8,396 nt of DNA from Hyphomonas sp. Its GTDB lineage: Bacteria; Pseudomonadota; Alphaproteobacteria; Caulobacterales; Hyphomonadaceae. The stretch is taken from NCBI GenBank assembly GCA_029287305.1, contig JARFRJ010000158.1, forward strand, positions 1 through 8,396, given 5' to 3'. How positions within the stretch are numbered: the first letter of the stretch is position 1; each line of letters starts with the position of its first letter. Made by a program: the position numbers and the translations under genes. The notes beneath the pieces were generated by a model. It was not told the origin of the DNA, did no database searches, and was given only the letters and a program-made list of their open reading frames with translations. Positions 1 to 5,338 of the stretch are shown here, piece by piece.

Positions 1-2
1 GC

Positions 3-371
3 CCACGTCGCCGGCCATATCATATTGAGGCTATCTTCATGGTGCCCTCACGTGTATCTGATGTGAAGGCTGAAGATACCTCGCGAGAAGTGTCCGATTA
101 AGTGTCGGGTCCAGACACATTAATGTCTGACCCGGTTGAAAATCCTTAACGTCGCCGTACCTATAAGCCGAGACAGCCCAAAGAGGCCACCTCTCAAGAT
201 GCTGTGTCTCAAAATACCACGTCTCAAGATGACAATGTTGAGGGTGTCATGAAAACCCTGTCGCGCGGTCAGGCTGAGATGAATCTGTCACCCGGTGATG
301 ATGTGAAGACGGACAGGCCCGCCGAGGCGATAGCAGCACCCATCGCTGAGCCCACTCAGGACGCGTCTTAG
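3..371 (+). pseudogene. Possible decayed low-complexity coding sequence upstream of truB
   Basis: I do not recognise this region and see no intact gene in it. One frame (codons beginning at 3, 6, 9 and so on) is open except for TAA at 99-101 and TAA at 147-149, and ends at TAG 369-371. It encodes hydrophilic sequence rich in S, T, D, E, Q and A. Related motifs recur in the same frame: RRRPYH (6-23) and RRRTYK (150-167), and DVKAED (60-77) and DVKTDR (300-317). Codons 192-233 contain SQD, SQN and SQD units built on the DNA repeat tctcaagatg (192-201 and 222-231). In-frame repeats across stop codons suggest a once longer repetitive protein, or its C-terminal tail, broken by nonsense mutations. 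An ATG at 123 lies in the hairpin and reaches the second stop after eight codons; an ATG at 249 could still give a 40-residue peptide. Non-coding sequence with chance repeats is an equally fair reading. Confidence 0.28.
106..134. repeat. Strong inverted repeat (hairpin) upstream of truB
   Basis: Arms CGGGTCCAGACA (106-117) and TGTCTGACCCG (124-134) flank the six-base loop CATTAA. They pair fully apart from one unpaired base in the left arm. Related TGTCCGATTA and GTGTCGGGT strings lie just before it (91-110). No T-run follows on either strand, so it is not a typical intrinsic terminator. Gtctgaccc-type palindromes often occur as dispersed REP-like elements or beside IS200-like transposase genes, so a solitary mobile-repeat remnant is possible. 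An operator or an mRNA-stabilising structure are alternatives. The structure is visible directly; its role is unknown. Confidence 0.6.
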
Positions 372-407
372 CGATCCTCTCTCCTATATCAGGATCTCTG
401 ATTTCAT

Positions 408-1373
408 ATGGCGCGACATCGAAAACGCAAAGGCCTTCCTATTCATGGATGGCTATGTCTGGATAAACCTCTGGAACTGACCTCCACCCGGGCGGTCAGC
501 AAGGTCAGACGTCTGTTCAATGCGCAAAAAATTGGCCATGCAGGCACATTGGACCCAATGGCGAGCGGCCTTCTGGCGATTGCCTTTGGGCATGCGACCA
601 AAACAGTGCCCTGGGCCATGGAGGGCGATAAAACCTATGAGTTTACGATTGAATGGGGGACCTCTACGGACAGTTATGATGCTGAAGGTGAAGTGATTGC
701 GCGATCAGACAAGCGGCCAAGCGAAGCGGAAATCCTGAAAATTCTGCCTGACTTTGTTGGTGAAATTGATCAGATACCGCCTAGGTTTTCAGCCATCAAA
801 ATTGAGGGTCAGCGCGCCTATGATTTGGCCCGCAATGGCATGGAGTTTGAACTAACCAGCCGCCGCGTCACCTGTATGCAGGCTGAACTGATCGCTGTTC
901 TGGATGAGGGCGGCGCGGCTCAGTTTCGCATCCAGACCGGGAAGGGCTTTTATGTGCGCGCTCTGGCGCGGGATTTGGCGCAAAGATTGGGCGCGCATGG
1001 GCATATCCGCGTTCTGAGACGGACCGTGCTTGGACCTTTTTCAGAGGCTGAAGCGATCAGCCTGTCCGCGCTTGAGCAGGCAGCAGAGGCGGGAGAGGAT
1101 TTGCACAGTTTTCTGCGCCCGATTGCGTGCGTCCTTGTCGATATGCCCAAGCTGGAGGTTCTCCCGCAAGATAAAGCACAGCTCCTAATGGGCCAGCCCG
1201 TGCACCTTCTGCCATATATTGTGGAAGATTGGCGGAGCCAAAAAGAGGCGCTTGGCTGTCCTGATGCGCGCCAAGTTCTGGCCATGACAGGGGGCGAGGC
1301 GGTTGCTATGGGTGAGGTGCGCGCCGGGCGACTATATCCTAAAAAAGTCTTTTCTGGCTCGGACACGCTCTAA
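408..1373 (+). CDS. truB: tRNA pseudouridine(55) synthase TruB
   Basis: This enzyme isomerises U55 to pseudouridine in the T-loop of nearly all tRNAs; it is cytoplasmic and works without cofactor. The 321-residue product is close to the usual length of about 300. The N-terminal GWLCLDKP (residues 14-21) and KIGHAGTLDPMASGLL (41-56) are the family's signature motifs, and D49 is the catalytic aspartate (D48 in E. coli). KTYEF (around 74) and the IPPRFSAIKIEGQRAYDLAR block (130s) continue the TruB core, and GFYVRALARDLA lies near residue 185. The ATG at 408 gives a natural N-terminus; the only Shine-Dalgarno-like stretch is AGGAT at 391-395, rather far upstream. In many alphaproteobacteria truB sits between rbfA and rpsO-pnp. 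Here neither rbfA nor rpsO is seen beside it, so the usual cluster is broken or rearranged. The identification is secure. Confidence 0.97.
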   Translation: MARHRKRKGLPIHGWLCLDKPLELTSTRAVSKVRRLFNAQKIGHAGTLDPMASGLLAIAFGHATKTVPWAMEGDKTYEFTIEWGTSTDSYDAEGEVIARSDKRPSEAEILKILPDFVGEIDQIPPRFSAIKIEGQRAYDLARNGMEFELTSRRVTCMQAELIAVLDEGGAAQFRIQTGKGFYVRALARDLAQRLGAHGHIRVLRRTVLGPFSEAEAISLSALEQAAEAGEDLHSFLRPIACVLVDMPKLEVLPQDKAQLLMGQPVHLLPYIVEDWRSQKEALGCPDARQVLAMTGGEAVAMGEVRAGRLYPKKVFSGSDTL

Positions 1374-1463
1374 GACCATAGTCCAATTACAGTTTTGTCA
1401 ATTCATGATAAAGTTTTAAAAAATTGGCAAATCAGGCCCAAAACAAGGGATAAGAGGTCGCAG

Positions 1464-1670
1464 ATGAAACACCATATCATGATCGCGCTGGGCCTATTGC
1501 TGGCCATGGTTTTTTCTTACCGTCTGGCATTGGCCATTATCGCACCTGGTTTGGGCCTGTCTGAAATATATCTATTTGGCGGCCTATTACTTGCCGGATG
1601 GCTGCTAAAGGGCGGTCTGTCTGAGCGTAAATATAGACGTCAGCATATGCATGCGGATGCGAAGGAGTAA
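1464..1670 (+). CDS. Small two-helix membrane protein of unknown function
   Basis: I do not recognise the family. The chosen ATG at 1464 has a good ribosome-binding site (AAGAGG, 1452-1457, six bases upstream) and gives 68 residues. The longer reading from TTG 1395 adds 23 polar residues and lacks a clear site. The protein has a short basic/His start (MKHH), a hydrophobic helix at about residues 5-27, a short loop with proline, a second helix at about 33-50, and a basic, His-containing cytoplasm-like tail (SERKYRRQHMHADAKE). This fits an inner-membrane hairpin protein. It follows truB by 90 bases and converges on mlaC. A weak promoter-like pair, TTGTCA (1395-1400) and TAAAAA (1417-1422), could drive it separately from truB. 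Codon use and a well-placed start support a real gene, but no function can be assigned. Confidence 0.62.
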   Translation: MKHHIMIALGLLLAMVFSYRLALAIIAPGLGLSEIYLFGGLLLAGWLLKGGLSERKYRRQHMHADAKE

Positions 1671-1673
1671 TCC

Positions 1674-1692
1674 TTGCCGATGGGCAGTTTTT
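1674..1692 (+). terminator. Possible weak intrinsic terminator after the small membrane protein gene
   Basis: TGCC (1675-1678) and GGCA (1683-1686) can form a four-base-pair stem around GATG, extended by a T-G wobble, directly followed by a run of five T (1688-1692). It begins only four bases after the stop codon at 1668-1670 and lies in the gap between convergent genes, where a terminator is expected. The stem is short, so the call is tentative. Confidence 0.35.
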
Positions 1693-1715
1693 CAGGGGCT
1701 AGACCGTGTCCGGCT

Positions 1716-2357
1716 CTATTCTCCCTGATCAGAATTTTCTGAAATTTTAGCCAGGAGATCAGTGGTCAATTCGTCCAATTTGCGGATCAAGGATTCTGCG
1801 GAGCCATTGGTGCGATCCAGCAGATCCAGAAATTGCGCCCTTTGTTCAATCGCAAGCCAGATCAGATTACCCTCCAGTTTTAAAGCGACATCAATAATCT
1901 GATAGACGTCATTTCGCAATTGAATGCGCCATTGGACATTCAGTTCCTGTCCATCCTTGCGACGTATGATGCTGTCGACAATTGAATCGCGGTCATTACG
2001 GTCAATGGAGCCGAGTATCTCAATGACACCGCCGCGATAATCATCAAATTGTGTCTCATATGTGGCGAGACTATAGGCCCGGAAAGCGGTCCGATAGTTT
2101 TGCAATTCCTCTGGGCTGAAACGCCTTGAATATTTGCCGATTACAAAATTAGAGACGCGGTCAAGGTCTGAAAACTGATCAATATAGGCGTTGAATTTCA
2201 GCCGTCTTTCGGCTCTGTTCAAATCAGGGGCATTCAAGGCCTCTAGGACGGTCTGACCATTTTTCCTAATATAGTTTTCCGTTATCTCGTCTGACATAGC
2301 CGAGAGATTGAACGCCAGGGCACAACACATAGAGACAGCAAGCTTATAGAGACGCAT
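1716..2357 (-). CDS. mlaC: MlaC-type periplasmic phospholipid-binding protein
   Basis: Member of the MlaC/Ttg2D family, the soluble carrier that shuttles phospholipids between the outer-membrane MlaA complex and the inner-membrane MlaFEDB ABC transporter, keeping outer-leaflet lipid asymmetry. The 213-residue product begins with an export signal (MRLYK, then a hydrophobic stretch to about residue 20, LSA just before a likely cleavage point). The family pattern follows: helical start with a RAERRLKFNAYIDQFSDL-like segment, a FVIGKYSRRFSPEELQNYRTAF segment (about 72-93), then a beta-rich half with VQWRIQLRNDVYQIIDVALKLEGNLIWLAIEQRAQF matching the conserved ligand-pocket core. The ATG at 2357 has AGGG eight bases upstream on this strand. 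It lies 90 bases downstream of mlaA in the same direction, so the two are probably one transcript. The mlaFED genes are not in this window. Confidence 0.88.
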   Translation of the reverse strand: MRLYKLAVSMCCALAFNLSAMSDEITENYIRKNGQTVLEALNAPDLNRAERRLKFNAYIDQFSDLDRVSNFVIGKYSRRFSPEELQNYRTAFRAYSLATYETQFDDYRGGVIEILGSIDRNDRDSIVDSIIRRKDGQELNVQWRIQLRNDVYQIIDVALKLEGNLIWLAIEQRAQFLDLLDRTNGSAESLIRKLDELTTDLLAKISENSDQGE

Positions 2358-2447
2358 AATAAGAGCCCTTTTTCCTTTGGCTCTAAAAGTAATAGCCGAG
2401 CGTCACCTGAACATATAATTAACAATATGGTAAAATTATGATATTTC

Positions 2448-3284
2448 TTAAAAATCGTCGAAATTATCTTCTATTGCGTCGCTTGGAGTTTCATCCTCTG
2501 CTGGGAAATCGTCGAAATCATCAAAATCGTCGAACTCATCATAATCATCAAAATCAGGCAGATCATCATAGGTGTCGTCTGGCAGGATGCCGTCGCGAAT
2601 CAGGGAATCGCGATTTGAGGCATAGGCCCGGCGCAGCGCGGTATAGGGCTCTGGTTGTGAGCGTAGGTTTTCAATCGCCGGTTCCAGCCGCGCGCGAATA
2701 TCCACAGCATTCGTCACCACAAGCCCATTATTGATATAGGTGTGCAGCATGGGGTCTCCATAGCGAATCCAAGTCAAAGGATCGAACAGATTATCTGTTA
2801 ACCGGCCAACCGTATCGCGCAAATTTGAGGGGCCGAGCAAAGGCGTTACGATATACACGCCTTCCGGAACGCCCCAGACGGCAAGGGTTTGTCCAAAATC
2901 CTCAACATGACCCGGCAGGTTTGATTTGCCAGCCACATCGATAAAGCCAAAAAGACCTATGGTTGTATTTATTACAAATCGGCTGAACGTCTTGGCGGCA
3001 CGTTTGGGTTTCCCTTGCAGGACATCATTTGCAAATGTGATAGGCTCATTGGAATTGGTAATAAAGTTTGTAATACCATTGCGGACCGGTTCAGGCACAG
3101 TGTCCTTATAGGTGAGGGCCACCGGACCGATAATAGCTTTGTCGACGCCTTCATTAAACCCATAAATCTTGCGATTAATGGGCTCAAAGGGGTCATTGAT
3201 AAGCTCGTCAGATTCGGTGGAGGCCGTACTGGCGCAGGCCGAAAAAAGGACCGTGACTGCCAAGAGGAAGGCAAAATATTTCAT
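2448..3284 (-). CDS. mlaA: MlaA (VacJ) outer-membrane lipoprotein with acidic Asp/Phe tail
   Basis: MlaA is a lipoprotein embedded in the outer membrane that removes misplaced phospholipids from the outer leaflet and hands them to MlaC. The 278-residue product has a lipoprotein signal ending in a lipobox (LFSAC, lipidated Cys at residue 17). The family core then starts with DPFEPINR (31-38) and includes VPEPVRNGITNF, NEPITFANDVLQGKP, RFVINTTIGLFGFIDVA, FGQTLAVWGVPEG and the LLGPSNLRD segment. The ATG at 3284 is preceded by AAAGGGA with good spacing. The last 40 or so residues (about 236-278) are odd: they are strongly acidic and made largely of D-D-F or D-E-F triplets, ending in DDF, far beyond the conserved core. 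The tail is presumably periplasmic and disordered; its role is unknown. mlaC follows, so the pair likely forms an operon. Confidence 0.95.
   Translation of the reverse strand: MKYFAFLLAVTVLFSACASTASTESDELINDPFEPINRKIYGFNEGVDKAIIGPVALTYKDTVPEPVRNGITNFITNSNEPITFANDVLQGKPKRAAKTFSRFVINTTIGLFGFIDVAGKSNLPGHVEDFGQTLAVWGVPEGVYIVTPLLGPSNLRDTVGRLTDNLFDPLTWIRYGDPMLHTYINNGLVVTNAVDIRARLEPAIENLRSQPEPYTALRRAYASNRDSLIRDGILPDDTYDDLPDFDDYDEFDDFDDFDDFPAEDETPSDAIEDNFDDF
2505..2552 (-). repeat. mlaA: Nine-base coding repeat giving Asp-Asp-Phe triplets in the MlaA tail
   Basis: On the coding strand this stretch is a run of near-identical nine-base units (TTC/TTT plus two acidic codons) encoding residues 245-260 of MlaA: F-DD, Y-DE, F-DD, F-DD, F-DD, F. 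The codons vary between GAT and GAC and between TTT and TTC, so the repeat has partly diverged while keeping its amino-acid pattern. Such runs can change unit number by replication slippage without breaking the frame. A shorter echo, NFDDF, closes the protein at 2451-2465. Confidence 0.7.
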
Positions 3285-3323
3285 TCAAGTGTCCCTTTAT
3301 GGATTTCTGCACATGCGCACAAA

Positions 3324-3353
3324 TCTATAGAAGATTTCTTGTTTTTCAATCAA
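3324..3353 (-). promoter_or_regulatory. Possible promoter of mlaA-mlaC
   Basis: On the minus strand, TTGATT (3353-3348) and TATAGA (3329-3324) are separated by 18 bases and would start transcription about 30 bases before the mlaA ATG. Both boxes deviate from the sigma-70 consensus. The overlapping inverted repeat at 3338-3363 would lie over the -35 region. This rests on pattern matching alone. Confidence 0.27.
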
Positions 3354-3363
3354 ATTGAACAAG
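3338..3363. repeat. Inverted repeat in the mlaA-sahR intergenic region
   Basis: TTCAAT (3345-3350) and ATTGAA (3354-3359) are perfect arms around CAA. They are flanked by a second pairing of CTTG (3338-3341) with CAAG (3360-3363), and only three extra T residues interrupt the outer symmetry. It lies over the putative mlaA -35 box and upstream of the sahR operator, so it could be a binding site for a regulator of mlaA or simply an AT-rich hairpin. It does not resemble the sahR operator palindrome. Confidence 0.35.
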
Positions 3364-3404
3364 AAGTTGTGGATTAAATATTTTTATCATGATTTTTGTG
3401 GAAA

Positions 3405-3430
3405 AACATATAAATATATGTTTATATGTT
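3405..3430. promoter_or_regulatory. Probable SahR operator (26-bp palindrome) at the sahR start
   Basis: Arms AACATATAAA (3405-3414) and TTTATATGTT (3421-3430) are perfect reverse complements of ten bases around TATATG. AT-rich interrupted palindromes of this size are typical ArsR-family operators. The site ends three bases before the preferred sahR start codon and contains TATA-like -10 candidates (TATAAA 3409-3414, TATATG 3423-3428). A bound dimer would therefore block initiation of sahR and the downstream metF-metH genes, giving autoregulation. No second copy was noticed before DUF1428 or metH part 2. Geometry and position are seen directly; recognition by this SahR is inferred. Confidence 0.7.
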
Positions 3431-3433
3431 ATC

Positions 3434-4417
3434 ATGAAACTGGATGCATCAACCTTTATAGATAAATTGCGCGCTTTGGGGGAGCCCAATCGGCTGCGGA
3501 TACTGGTCCTGCTAAAGCATGGCGAGTTGGCGGTCGGCGAGCTTGTTCAGATTCTGGGCCTCAGCCAACCGCGCCTGTCACATCATCTTAAAATTCTCAC
3601 CCATGCGGGTTTGGTTGACCGTTTACCCGAAGGGGCCTGGGTGTTTTATGCGCTTCCCGCTCATGGAGCGGCGCGCGAATTTCTCGATCAGAGCTTGGCG
3701 CAATTGGATCTCAAAACAGGTGAATTTCATCGTGATATAACACAGCTCGCCTATATCCGCGCGGCGCGTCAGGAGAGTGCAAAAACCTATTTTGATGCGA
3801 TTGCGAAAACTTGGAATATGGTTCGTGACCTGCACATGCCCTCTGATAAGATTGAGACGGCACTGCTGGAGATGGCGGGACCTGAAAAAGTCAATCATCT
3901 GATTGATATTGGCACAGGCACGGGCCGTATGCTGAGCCTGTTTGCCGGCCAAGCAGAGCGCCTTGAGGGGCTCGATTTTAGCCATCACATGCTGACCATT
4001 GCCCGCGCGCATCTGAATGAAAAGGGCATTCAGAATGCGCATGTCCGTCAAGGCGAAGCGGCGAATTTACCCTTTGCGGATAATCAGACCGATCTTGTTA
4101 TCCTGCATCAGGTTTTACACTTTCTGGATGATCCGGGCCGTGTTCTGAAAGAGGCCGCGCGTGTTTTGGCGCCCGGCGGGCAGTTGCTAATTGCTGATTT
4201 TGAACCGCATAAGCTGGAATTTTTAAGAGATCAGCATGGTCATCGCAGATTGGGAATTCGTTCTGGCGCGCTTGAGGCTTGGCTTGTCGAGGCTGGGTTA
4301 AAGCTGGATATTTCGCGCACATTCGAAGCGCCGGATACGGTTCGCGAAGGTCTCACAGTGCGCATCTGGTCTGCCCGCAAGGCCGGAGCCTCTAAATCCA
4401 ACCAGAAAGCCGCTTAG
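3434..4417 (+). CDS. sahR: SahR: ArsR-family regulator fused to a SAM-methylase-like sensor domain
   Basis: SahR is a proteobacterial repressor of SAM-cycle genes. Its C-terminal methylase-related domain binds S-adenosylhomocysteine, which releases it from DNA. The preferred ATG at 3434 gives 327 residues. Residues 1-75 are a winged-helix ArsR domain with the family opening LGEPNRLRIL and a recognition helix at SQPRLSHHLKIL (44-55). The metal-binding ELCVC-type motif of arsenic or metal sensors is replaced by ELAVGEL (31-37), so a metal inducer is unlikely. From about 120 onward is a class I methyltransferase fold with LIDIGTGTGRML (D158, then the Gly-rich loop 160-164), GLDFS, and the VLHFLDDPGRVLKEAARVLAPGG segment. 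The Gly-rich SAM/SAH loop looks intact. An in-frame ATG at 3389 would add 15 residues encoded across the operator palindrome and is less likely. No Shine-Dalgarno precedes either start. metF follows after nine bases, making methionine-cycle control the clear job. Confidence 0.87.
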   Translation: MKLDASTFIDKLRALGEPNRLRILVLLKHGELAVGELVQILGLSQPRLSHHLKILTHAGLVDRLPEGAWVFYALPAHGAAREFLDQSLAQLDLKTGEFHRDITQLAYIRAARQESAKTYFDAIAKTWNMVRDLHMPSDKIETALLEMAGPEKVNHLIDIGTGTGRMLSLFAGQAERLEGLDFSHHMLTIARAHLNEKGIQNAHVRQGEAANLPFADNQTDLVILHQVLHFLDDPGRVLKEAARVLAPGGQLLIADFEPHKLEFLRDQHGHRRLGIRSGALEAWLVEAGLKLDISRTFEAPDTVREGLTVRIWSARKAGASKSNQKAA

Positions 4418-4426
4418 GAATTGAAG

Positions 4427-5338
4427 ATGGATATATCATTCGAATTTTTCCCTCCAAAAAGCGAGACAATGGAAAATCGTCTCTGGGATTGTGTGGAACG
4501 TTTGGAGCCTATGGGCCCCTCCTTTGTCTCTGTCACCTATGGGGCCGGCGGCTCAACGCGTGAGCGTACACACGCCACGCTGGAGCGGATATTAAAGGAT
4601 ACATCTTTAAAACCTGCCGCGCATTTGACGTGTGTGGGGGCGAGTAAAGCAGATGTTTTGGCCGTGGCCCGCGCATATCTGAAAGCCGGCGTTCGGCGTA
4701 TTGTCGCCTTAAGAGGGGACCCGCCCACGGGTATGGGGACGAAGTTTGAACCGCACCCGCAGGGCTTTGCCGGATCGGTTGAGCTTGTTGCGGCTTTGAA
4801 GGCGCTTGCCAGCGATATGGCGCTGCCTTTGGAGATTTCTGTCGCCTGCTATCCTGAACCACATCCTGAAAGTCGCTCCTTAGCGGCGGACATTGCCCTT
4901 TTGCGGGCCAAACAGGAAGCCGGGGCCGATGAAGCCATTACACAATTCTTCTTTGAGCCTGAAATATATTTTGATTTTCTGACGGCGGCGCGCGCGGGCG
5001 GGGTTACCCTGCCGATCCGGCCAGGCATTATGTTGCAGGCTAATTTTCAGGGCTTGGCCAAAATGGCAAAAGCTGTGAACGCCTCTGTCCCGGATTGGCT
5101 GTATGAGCTTTATGCCGGCCTTGAAGAAGACAGTGAAACGCGCGATCTGGTAACGGCCAATATTGCGGTCGATTTATGCCGGAAACTTGCTGATCAAGGG
5201 GTTTCAGAGTTTCATTTCTATACGTTGAATAAAGCGCCTCTGGCTTTATCCACCTGCCGCTTATTGAAACTTAGTATGCAAACAGCAGGCCTTCCGTCCG
5301 AACAAAACCAAAGGGAGGTGAGCCATGTCACGCGCTGA
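4427..5338 (+). CDS. metF: 5,10-methylenetetrahydrofolate reductase MetF
   Basis: Flavoenzyme that reduces 5,10-methylene-THF to 5-methyl-THF, the methyl donor for MetH; it is a cytoplasmic TIM barrel with FAD. The 303-residue product shows the family landmarks in order: SFEFFPPK at the start, SVTYGAGGSTRERT, AHLTC, IVALRGDPP, SVACYPEPHPES, EAITQFFFE and PIRPGIM. E6 and D98 are 92 residues apart, as are the catalytic E28 and FAD-contacting D120 of E. coli MetF, so the N-terminus is about 22 residues shorter than in E. coli while the core is intact. The ATG at 4427 is preceded by AGGA (4416-4419), which overlaps the sahR stop codon, implying translational coupling. A TTG at 4421 in frame was set aside. 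The 3' end overlaps metH part 1 by 14 bases. Confidence 0.97.
   Translation: MDISFEFFPPKSETMENRLWDCVERLEPMGPSFVSVTYGAGGSTRERTHATLERILKDTSLKPAAHLTCVGASKADVLAVARAYLKAGVRRIVALRGDPPTGMGTKFEPHPQGFAGSVELVAALKALASDMALPLEISVACYPEPHPESRSLAADIALLRAKQEAGADEAITQFFFEPEIYFDFLTAARAGGVTLPIRPGIMLQANFQGLAKMAKAVNASVPDWLYELYAGLEEDSETRDLVTANIAVDLCRKLADQGVSEFHFYTLNKAPLALSTCRLLKLSMQTAGLPSEQNQREVSHVTR
5313..5321 (+). promoter_or_regulatory. Strong ribosome-binding site of metH part 1 inside metF
   Basis: GGGAGGTGA is a near-perfect match to the 16S rRNA anti-Shine-Dalgarno and ends three bases before ATG 5325. It lies within the last codons of metF. It fixes the metH part 1 start and shows that the 14-base overlap with metF is genuine. 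It is the strongest such site noticed in the window, in contrast to the absence of one before sahR and metH part 2. Confidence 0.85.

Noticed and set aside
950..1366. 138-codon minus-strand frame inside truB
   Set aside because: It is opposite conserved TruB sequence, with Ser/Arg-rich shadow composition and no ribosome-binding site noticed.
1395..1463. TTG start giving a 91-residue form of the small membrane protein
   Set aside because: ATG 1464 has a better ribosome-binding site and places the hydrophobic helix at the N-terminus.
2438..2734. 98-codon plus-strand frame rich in Asn, His and Arg
   Set aside because: It is the complement of the MlaA Asp/Phe repeat; its composition is explained by that repeat.
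3389..3433. Upstream ATG start for sahR adding 15 residues
   Set aside because: The extra residues are encoded across the palindrome, there is no ribosome-binding site, and the ArsR domain begins naturally after ATG 3434.
3285..3433. SAM or SAH riboswitch upstream of the methionine genes
   Set aside because: The untranslated space is short and AT-rich, is occupied by the palindrome, and shows no recognised riboswitch core; a covariance-model scan would settle it.
4421..4426. TTG start two codons upstream of the metF ATG
   Set aside because: The ATG at 4427 has AGGA at proper spacing; the TTG would leave only one base after that site.
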